DNA of 24,972 bases from JANPJV01 sp031425695 (GTDB lineage Bacteria; Pseudomonadota; Gammaproteobacteria; Xanthomonadales; SZUA-5), in assembly GCA_031425695.1 (NCBI GenBank), contig JANPJV010000198.1:1-24972 (forward strand). Direction: 5' to 3'. The translations under genes were made by a program, and so were the position numbers. The notes below the pieces were generated by a model. That model was not told the DNA's origin, ran no database searches, and saw only the letters and a list, made by a program, of their open reading frames with translations. Below, piece by piece: positions 15,877-22,353 of this stretch. How positions within the stretch are numbered: the stretch's first letter is position 1; each line of letters opens with the position of its first letter.

Positions 15877-15975
15877 TAAGGGCGGTTTCGGTTTCGGTTG
15901 TCGGTTTCGGAAAAGCGCCCGCGAGGCATTGCTCTGCTTCGCTCCATTCCAACACCGAAACCGACAACCGAAACC
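15877..15975. repeat. Family C inverted repeat, copy 2
   Basis: A perfect 21-bp inverted pair: left arm 15890-15910 (GGTTTCGGTTGTCGGTTTCG plus G), right arm 15955-15975, with about 44 bp between. An extra TTTCGG precedes the left arm. It starts six bases after the stop of the secreted-protein gene, so the transcript can fold into a long 3' hairpin, and it borders the duplicated 3' cassette. Confidence 0.93.
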
Positions 15976-15976
15976 C

Positions 15977-16126
15977 ATCGGTGCCAGCGTGGACATAGAT
16001 CTGTGGCAGTCGCCACTGGTTGGCAACGTCAGCAGCATCAATCGTGTCCCGACCCCGCAGGGCACCACCACCACCCGCATCGACTTGCTGCGGGCGCGCA
16101 TCAATGGGGTGAATTACGGGAATTGA
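15977..16126 (+). pseudogene. Duplicated 3' end (50 codons) of the secreted-protein gene
   Basis: A 150-bp segment aligns without gaps to 15722-15871, the last 50 codons of the upstream gene, at a constant 255-bp offset, and keeps the stop codon. Most differences are third-position or conservative (Met to Ile, Arg to Ser, Gln to Arg, Val to Ile), so the copy diverged while still under protein-level selection. It has no start codon or signal peptide of its own and begins directly after a family C repeat arm. The sequence after the stop (GGGCTTAAGGGCGGTTTCGG) is identical to that after the parent gene. Most likely it is the remnant of a tandem paralogue reduced by recombination between flanking repeats; a silent C-terminal cassette is an alternative. 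Confidence 0.85.
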
Positions 16127-16131
16127 GGGCT

Positions 16132-16220
16132 TAAGGGCGGTTTCGGTTTCGGTTGTCGGTTTCGGAAAAGCGCCCGCGAGGCTTCGCTCCATTCCGACAC
16201 CGAAACCGACAACCGAAACC
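16132..16220. repeat. Family C inverted repeat, copy 3
   Basis: A perfect 21-bp inverted pair at 16145-16165 and 16200-16220 with a 34-bp loop. Nearly identical to copy 2 except for a shorter interior (about ten bases missing). Together with copy 2 it brackets the 3' gene cassette. The remaining 80 bp up to corC show no gene; a TACACT near 16252 could be a weak -10 element. Confidence 0.93.
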
Positions 16221-16300
16221 CAAGTGACCTACGCGCAGCGCGCTTCATCGGCTACACTGATGAATCCGTCCCGTGGTTCCGGACTTTCCTTTCGCGGTAG

Positions 16301-17149
16301 ATGAACGAGGATTCCCCTAGTACCGGTTCCGCGCAACGTTCGTGGCTCGAAAGAATCGGCCAGGCTTTTTCAGGCGAACCGCGCAACCGCAGCGAGTTGA
16401 TCGAGGAACTGCGGCACGCGCGCGAGAAGGGGCTGGTCGACCACGACACCCTGGCCATGCTCGAGGGTGCGCTGTCGGTCTCCGACAAGCAGGTCGCCGA
16501 CGTCATGGTGCCGCGCGCACAAGTCGTCTGGCTGCCGATCGACGCCTCGCTGAAAGAGGTCATGCGCATCGTCACCGAGTCCGGCCACTCGCGCTTTCCG
16601 GTGCACGGCGAGAACGAGGACGACGTCCTCGGGCTGCTGCTTGCCAAGGATCTCCTGCGTTATTTTGCCAACAGCGAGGGCAACTTCGAGCTGCGCTTGC
16701 TGCTGCGCCCGATGACGCTGATCCCCGAGTCCAAGAAGCTCAACCTGCTGCTCAAGGATTTCCGCGTCAACCGCACGCACATGGCGGTGGTGGTCGACGA
16801 ATATGGCGGTGTGGCCGGACTCATCACGATCGAGGACGTGCTGGAAGAAATCGTCGGCGACATTGACGACGAGCATGACGCCGAGGACAAGCCCGAGGTC
16901 CACATCCAGCCGCAGCCGGATGGTGCTTTTGCCGTCCAGGCGCTGACGCCGGTCGATGTCTTCAACGAATTTTTCGACACTGAGTTCGATACTGAGTCGG
17001 CCGACACCATCGGCGGGCTGGTCACCCAGGCATTCGGCCATCTTCCCGAGCGCGGCGAATCAGTCGCCATCAACGAATTCACGTTCGAGATCACCAAGGC
17101 CGACGATCGGCGAGTGCATCTGCTGCGCGTCCGCCCTGGCACGCATTGA
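16301..17149 (+). CDS. corC: CorC/HlyC-type CBS-domain protein (magnesium/cobalt efflux associated)
   Basis: 282 residues from the ATG at 16301. It opens with a soluble helical region (ELIEELRHAREKGLVDHDTL), then MLEGALSVSDKQVADVMVPRAQV, the entry to the first CBS domain. Two CBS domains cover about 65-190 (GHSRFPVHGENEDDVLGLLL; THMAVVVDEYGGVAGLITIE). A CorC_HlyC C-terminal domain (about 205-280) ends the protein. There is no DUF21 membrane domain, so this is the short cytosolic CorC form, which is linked genetically to Mg/Co efflux in enterobacteria. In many relatives corC lies between ybeY and lnt; here it is followed by a DUF4105 gene whose ATG overlaps the corC stop by one base (TGATG). 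The actual biochemical role of short CorC is poorly defined. Confidence 0.93.
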   Translation: MNEDSPSTGSAQRSWLERIGQAFSGEPRNRSELIEELRHAREKGLVDHDTLAMLEGALSVSDKQVADVMVPRAQVVWLPIDASLKEVMRIVTESGHSRFPVHGENEDDVLGLLLAKDLLRYFANSEGNFELRLLLRPMTLIPESKKLNLLLKDFRVNRTHMAVVVDEYGGVAGLITIEDVLEEIVGDIDDEHDAEDKPEVHIQPQPDGAFAVQALTPVDVFNEFFDTEFDTESADTIGGLVTQAFGHLPERGESVAINEFTFEITKADDRRVHLLRVRPGTH

Positions 17150-18489
17150 TGAGACTTGTGGCCTGGCTGTTGCGCGTGCTCGCGCTCTTGACTGCGGGTG
17201 CGATCGCACACGCACAGGCGCCAGACCCGGCTCCTTTGGGTCCGGCTCCTGTGGGTCCGGACCTTGTCCGGACGCTTGCCCCTGGACAAGCGGAAGGCCA
17301 ACAGCGTTCGGACGAGGTTCGGGCCGGCATGGAAACAACAGGCATTCCCCAGGTATGGCTGGTCACGGTCGAGCCTGGGGCCGAATACTGGCAGCGCTTC
17401 GGCCACAACACGCTGGTGATCCGCCCGCCCGCGGGCCGTCCGATCAGCTACAACTTTGGCTACTTCGATTTCGCCCAGCAGGATTTCCTGCTGCGCTTCC
17501 TGCGTGGACGCATGCTCTACCAGGCGGTGGCCATCGATGCTGACCGCGACATCGCCGGTTATCTCGAAGAGGGGCGCCGCGTGTGGATGCAGCGCCTGGC
17601 GCTCGACACCGCCCAGACGCAGCGCCTCGCTGAGCACTTGCGCGCGCATGTGCTGCCCGAGAACCGCGAATACCGCTACGACTATTTCACCAGCAACTGC
17701 TCGAGCAAGCTGCGCGACGCCCTCGACCTTGCGCTCGAAGGGGCGCTCAAACGCGACAGCGAGCATCGCAGCCATGGCCTCAGCTACCGCCATTTTGCGC
17801 GCGCGCACGCCGCGTCGCTGCCGTGGCTGTACCTCGGCATCGATCTCGGCCTCGGCCAGCCAACCGACCAGGTCCTGTCTCTGTGGGACGAGGCTTTCAT
17901 TCCTGGTGAGCTGATGCGGCGGATGCGCGAGTTCAAGGATGCGTCGGGGAACCCGATCGTCGTCGAGCAACAGGTCCTGCCGGCCGGTGCTTCGACAGTC
18001 GAGCCGTGGCCGCAGGTACCGTCATGGAAACCGCTGTTCGCGGCAGCCGGCTTGTTCGCAGGCGGCGCCGTGTTCGCACTCGCCGCGCTCGCCCGCCGTC
18101 GCCCCGGCGCGCGCCGTGTTTTTGGGCTGTTGGGCGGGGTGCTCGCAACGCTGCTCGCGTTCGCGGGCCTGGCGCTGACCGGATTGTGGCTCGCCACCGA
18201 TCACGTCTCCGCGTGGCGCAACGAAAACATCCTGCTGTTCTCGCCACTGTGGCTGCTGAGCTTGCCGGCGTGGTGGCAACTGCTGCGTGGACGTGACCTG
18301 GCCGGTGGCATCTGGTCCGTTGCGCGTTTCGCTGTGATTGCTGCGATCGCCTTTGCGGTGTTCGCGCTGGCGGCAAAGGTCCTGCGCTGGTTCAACCAGG
18401 GCAACCTGGAGTGGATCCTGCTGATGCTGCCGATCGTGGCGGCGCTGGGGTACGGGCTGCTGCGAGTCCAACGGCAGCACGAAACGTAA
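17149..18489 (+). CDS. DUF4105 (Lnb N-terminal periplasmic domain) membrane protein
   Basis: 446 residues. The ATG at 17149 overlaps the corC stop as TGATG, implying translational coupling. A signal peptide covers about 1-23. Residues about 28-60 are encoded by a family B repeat and look low-complexity (GPAPVGPDLVRTLAPG). The DUF4105 domain follows: VWLVTVEPGAEYWQRFGHNT, ISYNFGYFDFAQQDFLLRF, and YDYFTSNCSSKLRDALD, where Cys, Asn and the surrounding motif are the family's conserved centre. Four or so hydrophobic segments lie at about 288-310, 320-345, 360-380 and 390-440. The domain is periplasmic, and an enzymatic (possibly peptidase-like) role is suggested by the Cys/His pattern only. Function in this organism is unknown; coupling to corC hints at an envelope or metal-related role. 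Confidence 0.9.
   Translation: MRLVAWLLRVLALLTAGAIAHAQAPDPAPLGPAPVGPDLVRTLAPGQAEGQQRSDEVRAGMETTGIPQVWLVTVEPGAEYWQRFGHNTLVIRPPAGRPISYNFGYFDFAQQDFLLRFLRGRMLYQAVAIDADRDIAGYLEEGRRVWMQRLALDTAQTQRLAEHLRAHVLPENREYRYDYFTSNCSSKLRDALDLALEGALKRDSEHRSHGLSYRHFARAHAASLPWLYLGIDLGLGQPTDQVLSLWDEAFIPGELMRRMREFKDASGNPIVVEQQVLPAGASTVEPWPQVPSWKPLFAAAGLFAGGAVFALAALARRRPGARRVFGLLGGVLATLLAFAGLALTGLWLATDHVSAWRNENILLFSPLWLLSLPAWWQLLRGRDLAGGIWSVARFAVIAAIAFAVFALAAKVLRWFNQGNLEWILLMLPIVAALGYGLLRVQRQHET
17230..17327. repeat. Family B (REP/BIME-like) repeat inside the DUF4105 gene
   Basis: It contains GTGGGTCCGGACCTTGTCCG then GACGCTT (17251-17277), a spacer, and the inverted AGCGTTCGGACGAGGTTCGG (17302-17321). This is the head-to-head layout of copies 1 and 2. 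Its length keeps the reading frame and it encodes residues about 28-60, between the signal peptide and the conserved domain. Confidence 0.88.
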
Positions 18490-18624
18490 GGTCACGTTGC
18501 GCCCGCGTCGGGTTGATCATGCGCTTCACGCAGTCGGGCGCTACGTGACAATGCGCGCGATGTGTCACGTAGCACCCGATCGATGCGATCGCCTTTCCAC
18601 GCACCGCGCGGTCGCAACGTGACC
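18490..18624. repeat. 135-bp inverted repeat upstream of corA
   Basis: Outer arms GGTCACGTTGCG (18490-18501) and CGCAACGTGACC (18613-18624) are perfect complements. Inner arms GGGCGCTACGTGACA and TGTCACGTAGCACCC are near-perfect. It occupies all of the gap between the DUF4105 stop and the corA start. No copy elsewhere in the window is convincing, though a short GTGACCTACG occurs again near 16224. It may be a fourth repeat family or a processed transcript structure. Confidence 0.75.
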
Positions 18625-18632
18625 TACGTATC

Positions 18633-19712
18633 ATGACCGCCATGTGCTCGTGTCGGAGGTGGTCCTTGGCTGCAGTGCCGTCAGATCTGGTCAACCGACC
18701 ACTCCCGTCCACGGCTGCGGCTGCAGGCGGCAAGACACGCCCGAGCGTCGTCAACTGCGTGGCCTACAGTTTTGAAGGCAAGCGCGTACGCGATACGACG
18801 CTGGACGAGATCAGCGATGTTCTCAGGGAGCCCGATACCTTTGTCTGGCTGGGGTTGCACGAGCCCGATGAGCCCTTGCTGCTCAAGATCCAGGAAGAGT
18901 TTGGGCTGCATGACCTCGCCATCGAGGATGCCCAGCATGCGCACCAGCGGCCGAAGATCGAGGTCTATGACGACACCCTGTTCATCGTCGTCCACACCTC
19001 GCAGTTCGTCGGCGGCAAGGTGCAGTTCGGCGAGACCCATATCTTTCTCGGCAAGCGCTTCCTGGTCACCGTGCGTCACGGCGCATCGCTGAGCTATGCG
19101 CGGGCCCGGGCCACCAGTGAGCAGACGCCAGAGTTACTCGCGCTCGGCCCGAGCTTCTGTCTGTATTCGGTGCTCGATTTCATTGTCGACAACTATTTTC
19201 CGATCGTCAGCAGCTTCGAGGCTGAACTCAAGGAACTCGAGCAGAGCATCTTCAGGGACAAGTTTGATCGGGATACCATCAAGCGCCTCTACACGCTCAA
19301 GCGCGAGCTGGTCACGCTGCGCCTCGCGGTCACCCCGATGCACGACATCCTCAACCAGCTCAAGCGCTTTTTCCCGGGCCTGATCCACGAAGAAGTGCGC
19401 CTCTACTTCCGCGATGTCTTCGACCACGCCGTGCGCATGAGCGAGGCCACCAGCACCTTGGGCGAGATGATCTCCGCCGCGCTCCAGGTCAACCTGGCCA
19501 TGGTCTCCGTCGGCCAGAACGAGGTCGTCAAGACGCTCGCTGGCTGGGCCGCCATCCTCGCCATCCCGACCACCGTCGGCTCCATCTACGGCATGAACTT
19601 CGACAACATGCCCGAGCTCCACTGGCACCTCGGTTACTTCACCGTCATGGGCGTCACCGTCGTCATGTGCCTGGTCCTCTACATCCGGTTGAAACGGACG
19701 GGATGGCTGTAG
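18633..19712 (+). CDS. corA: Magnesium/cobalt transporter CorA
   Basis: 359 residues if the ATG at 18633 is used. A TTG at 18666 with a well-placed GGAGGTGG is an alternative and removes 11 Cys/Trp-rich residues that are unusual for the family. The large cytosolic N-terminal domain contains FVWLGLHEPDEPLL and LHDLAIEDAQHAHQRPKIE. A long helix follows (ELEQSIFRDKF; LYTLKRELVTLRLAV). The C-terminus has two membrane helices: the first ends in the diagnostic YGMNF motif of the pore entrance, the second is VMGVTVVMCLVLYIRL, ending in Lys/Arg. It forms a homopentameric inner-membrane channel for Mg2+ (also Co2+, Ni2+). Proximity to corC is suggestive, but a long inverted repeat and a DUF4105 gene lie between. 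Confidence 0.94.
   Translation: MTAMCSCRRWSLAAVPSDLVNRPLPSTAAAAGGKTRPSVVNCVAYSFEGKRVRDTTLDEISDVLREPDTFVWLGLHEPDEPLLLKIQEEFGLHDLAIEDAQHAHQRPKIEVYDDTLFIVVHTSQFVGGKVQFGETHIFLGKRFLVTVRHGASLSYARARATSEQTPELLALGPSFCLYSVLDFIVDNYFPIVSSFEAELKELEQSIFRDKFDRDTIKRLYTLKRELVTLRLAVTPMHDILNQLKRFFPGLIHEEVRLYFRDVFDHAVRMSEATSTLGEMISAALQVNLAMVSVGQNEVVKTLAGWAAILAIPTTVGSIYGMNFDNMPELHWHLGYFTVMGVTVVMCLVLYIRLKRTGWL
18654..18661 (+). promoter_or_regulatory. Shine-Dalgarno that may place the corA start at TTG 18666
   Basis: CGGAGGTG lies about five bases before an in-frame TTG and inside the longer frame starting at 18633. The ATG at 18633 has no comparable site, and the inverted repeat ends nine bases before it. The TTG start is therefore a serious alternative. 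Confidence 0.45.
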
Positions 19713-19752
19713 GTTGCGTCGTCTCTGGATGACGCAGACAAGTGCAACGCAG

Positions 19753-19953
19753 CGCTTTATCCGCAGATTGCACAGATGAAAAGCGGATTAGAAACTGAAG
19801 CTGATTAAAGCGAACCTTTTGATGGAAATGGGCCTAGCTGGTGCAGCGCGGCGGAGCGGGCAGGAGAGAGCATCCACTTAAGCTCCAAGTGAAATGCCCG
19901 CTTTTCATCCGTCTAATCCGCTTTTCATCTGTGTAATCTGTGGATAAAGCTCT
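19753..19953. repeat. Family A (MITE-like) inverted repeat, copy 4
   Basis: Left arm GCTTTATCCGCAGATTGCAC then AGATGAAAAGCGGATTAG; right arm CTAATCCGCTTTTCATCTGT then GTAATCTGTGGATAAAGCTC. The right side carries an extra partial arm (GCCCGCTTTTCATCCGTC), making this the longest copy. It takes up most of the 295-bp gap between corA and the photolyase gene; the rest shows no gene. Photolyase promoter elements, if separate, must lie in the last 55 bp or inside the repeat. Confidence 0.92.
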
Positions 19954-20007
19954 TGCTTCGCTTGGCTTTGCTTTTCCCTGCGCCATCCCCGGAGTCACGA
20001 CAACGCG

Positions 20008-21525
20008 ATGAACATTGCCGCCGATAAGCCGCGGGGATTGGTCTGGCTGCGTAGGGACCTGCGCCTTGCTGACAACGGCGCCCTGCAGGCGGCACTTGAC
20101 GCAGGATTTGCACCGATCCCGGTGTACATCCATGCGCCTGGCGAAGAAGTGCGCTGGGTGCGCGGTGCCGCCAGCAACTGGTGGCTGCACCACAGCTTGC
20201 TGGCGCTGGATGCGGAGCTGCGTCGATTGGGCTCGGGGTTGGTGGTGCGGGGAGGAGGAGAAAGCGTCCGCACAAGGTACGGACCCACGACAGCGATCGA
20301 AATGGATCGGCTGCTGGCCGAGACCGGCGCGCGCGCGATCTTCTGGTCGCGGCTGTACGACCCGGCAATCGTGCAGCGCGACGGCATGCTGAAGCAGGCC
20401 TGGCGCGAGCGCGGCATCGAGACGATCAGCGTTCCGGGCAACCTGATCTTCGAGCCATGGGAGATCAAGAACGGCAGTGGCGAGCCATATCGGGTGTTCA
20501 CCCCCTACTGGCGCAATGTGCAGTCGCGGTTGCCCATCGCTGCCCCGCTTTCGGCGCCCATGCAGTTGCCCGGCTTCGAGCTTGCCTCGGAGTCGATCGA
20601 AGCACTGGGCTTGCTGCCGACGATTCCGTGGGACCGTGGTTTCCATGCCGAATGGGAACCCGGCGAAGCGGGTGCAATGGAAGCGCTCGAGGACTTCCTC
20701 GCCGATGGCATCGCGACCTACGCCAGCGATCGCGATCGCCCGGATCGGCGGGGCACGTCGCGCCTCTCCGCCCATCTGCACTTTGGCGAGATTTCAGCGC
20801 GCCAGGTCTTCCAGCGCCTCGGCAGCGAGCAGGCACCGGGATTGCGCGCGCTCGCCGAGCCGTACTTGCGCCAGCTTGGCTGGCGGGATTTCAGCGTGTC
20901 ACTGCTCTTCCATTTTCCGCACACGAGCGAGCTGCCGCTGCAGCCGCAGTACCAGGAGTTTCCGTGGGCGCAGGTCGATCCGGATCTGCTCGCCGCCTGG
21001 CAGCGCGGCCGCACCGGCTTCCCGATCATCGATGCCGGCATGCGCGAGCTCTGGGCCACCGGCTACATGCATAACCGCGTGCGCATGCTGGCCGCCTCTT
21101 TCCTGACCAAGAACCTGCGCTACCACTGGCTGCACGGCGCGCGCTGGTTCTGGGACACCCTGGTCGATGCCGACCTCGCCAACAACACCCAGGGCTGGCA
21201 ATGGACCGCCGGCAGCGGCGCCGACGCCGCCCCGTATTTCCGCATCTTCAATCCGATCACTCAGGGCGAGCGCTTCGATCCAGCCGGCGACTATGTGCGG
21301 CGCTGGGTGCCAGAGCTGGCGAGGCTGGCGGGCAAGGCTATTCACCAGCCCTGGCAGGTTGGCGGGGTGGCGGGGTATCCGAAGCCCATCCTGGACCTGG
21401 GGGAGACGCGGGCAGACGCGCTGGCGGCGTATGCGCAGATGCGTGGGGGGACGCGCACAGACGAAAAGAAGCCTTATCCACAGATCACACAGATGAAAAG
21501 CGGATTAAAAACTGGAGCGGATTGA
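20008..21525 (+). CDS. phrB: Deoxyribodipyrimidine photolyase (CPD photolyase), repeat-extended
   Basis: 505 residues, about 30 longer than typical class I photolyases. The enzyme uses FADH- and blue light to split cyclobutane pyrimidine dimers. N-terminal antenna domain: LVWLRRDLRLADNGALQAAL. FAD-binding domain: RRGTSRLSAHLHFGEISARQ, LRQLGWRDFSVSLLFHFPHT, TGFPIIDAGMRELWATGYMH, NRVRMLAASFLTKNL, and DADLANNTQGWQWTAGSGAD. Two departures are repeat-derived: residues 85-95 (ESVRTRYGPTT), encoded by a family B unit inside the antenna domain, and the final 17 residues with the stop, encoded by the left arm of family A copy 5. A cryptochrome is possible, but the overall pattern favours photolyase. 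No clear Shine-Dalgarno precedes the ATG. It is convergent with pdeM, another DNA-repair gene. Confidence 0.92.
   Translation: MNIAADKPRGLVWLRRDLRLADNGALQAALDAGFAPIPVYIHAPGEEVRWVRGAASNWWLHHSLLALDAELRRLGSGLVVRGGGESVRTRYGPTTAIEMDRLLAETGARAIFWSRLYDPAIVQRDGMLKQAWRERGIETISVPGNLIFEPWEIKNGSGEPYRVFTPYWRNVQSRLPIAAPLSAPMQLPGFELASESIEALGLLPTIPWDRGFHAEWEPGEAGAMEALEDFLADGIATYASDRDRPDRRGTSRLSAHLHFGEISARQVFQRLGSEQAPGLRALAEPYLRQLGWRDFSVSLLFHFPHTSELPLQPQYQEFPWAQVDPDLLAAWQRGRTGFPIIDAGMRELWATGYMHNRVRMLAASFLTKNLRYHWLHGARWFWDTLVDADLANNTQGWQWTAGSGADAAPYFRIFNPITQGERFDPAGDYVRRWVPELARLAGKAIHQPWQVGGVAGYPKPILDLGETRADALAAYAQMRGGTRTDEKKPYPQITQMKSGLKTGAD
20260..20290. repeat. Single family B unit inside the photolyase gene
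   Basis: GAAAGCGTCCGCACAAGGTA followed by CGGACCCACGA matches the inverted family B unit at 7515-7545 with only a few substitutions. It is read in frame and adds about ten residues after LVVRGGG in the antenna domain, where photolyases normally continue directly into the next helix. Confidence 0.75.
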
Positions 21526-21655
21526 AGCCAAGTTTTTGAGGGATGCACGCTTCATTGCTGGACACGGTAATCCCGACCCGAATTCTCGAGTCCAGCTCGA
21601 TCTGGTTGCTGGTCTTTAATCCGCTTTTCATCTGTGTAATCTGTGGATAAAGCGC
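21471..21655. repeat. Family A (MITE-like) inverted repeat, copy 5, overlapping the photolyase 3' end
   Basis: Left arm GCCTTATCCACAGATCACAC then AGATGAAAAGCGGATTAAA; right arm TTTAATCCGCTTTTCATCTG then TGTAATCTGTGGATAAAGCG. Arms are about 38 bp with three or so mismatches. The left arm and adjacent bases provide the last 17 codons and the TGA of the photolyase gene. The right end is 11 bp from the convergent pdeM stop. No other gene is seen in the gap. Confidence 0.93.
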
Positions 21656-21666
21656 TTGCTCCCGCT

Positions 21667-22353
21667 CTACCTCCGTCCGACGCGCCGGAACCTTCTGACC
21701 GGCACATTGGGCAGCAAGATCGCGCAATCGGGCAACGCGGCGAACAAGCGGTCGCCGAGCACCGGGGCAATTTCGTAGCCGCCGGTGAGGCTGCCGAAGG
21801 CGGGCAGGGTGAACCCCTTGGCGTGCATCCAGAACACCGGCACGCGCTCGCTCAGGCCCGCCCCACTCACGCGGATGCACGGGTGCACGTGGCCGGCGAG
21901 CTGCCAGTCCAGGGCGGCAATGTCGACGGCATGCCGGCAGACCGCCGGCCCGAGCAGCAGGCGTTCGCCTACTTCGTCGAGCCATGGCATCAGGGCGCCA
22001 AGCGCGCGGTCATGATTGCCGCGAGCGACGCGCAGCGCGAGCTGCGGATGGCTCTCGCGCCAGCGTACGAAGTCATCGACCCAGCCTGCGTCACTACTGA
22101 CGCGCCCGTGCAGAAGATCTCCCAGGATGACCAGCTGGCGAGCACCGGTGCGCGCCAGCAAGGCGTCTAGGCGGCCAAAATCGGCAACCGTCGACCCGCT
22201 CGGCAAAGGGATGCCGGCACGGCGGAACACGTCGCCCTTGCCCAGGTGCCAGTCGGCAATGATCAACGCCGCTTCGCGCGGCAACCATAGCGCCCGATCC
22301 GGGAGCAGTCCCCACTCGACGCCGGCCCACTCGACCCGCAGCGAGCCGGTCAT
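21667..22353 (-). CDS. pdeM: Ligase-associated DNA damage response phosphoesterase PdeM
   Basis: 228 residues from the ATG at 22353, which overlaps the helicase stop by four bases (ATGA), so the two are coupled; the longer upstream frame lies over the helicase and is not used. Calcineurin-like metallophosphoesterase motifs: ADWHLGKG (Asp34, His36), LGDLLHGR (Gly78-Asp79), RGNHDRAL (Asn113-His114-Asp115) and LAGHVHPCI (His155, His157). These would bind a two-metal centre. In bacteria the family occurs with an Lhr-like helicase and an ATP-dependent DNA ligase and is proposed to act as a nuclease in DNA damage repair. The protein ends in a basic tail (RRFRRVGRR). The arrangement matches, but the ligase is not in the window. 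Confidence 0.92.
   Translation of the reverse strand: MTGSLRVEWAGVEWGLLPDRALWLPREAALIIADWHLGKGDVFRRAGIPLPSGSTVADFGRLDALLARTGARQLVILGDLLHGRVSSDAGWVDDFVRWRESHPQLALRVARGNHDRALGALMPWLDEVGERLLLGPAVCRHAVDIAALDWQLAGHVHPCIRVSGAGLSERVPVFWMHAKGFTLPAFGSLTGGYEIAPVLGDRLFAALPDCAILLPNVPVRRFRRVGRR

Noticed and set aside
16660..17970. Minus-strand open frame across corC and the DUF4105 gene
   Set aside because: It crosses two genes with clear families on the plus strand and is partly built from a family B repeat.
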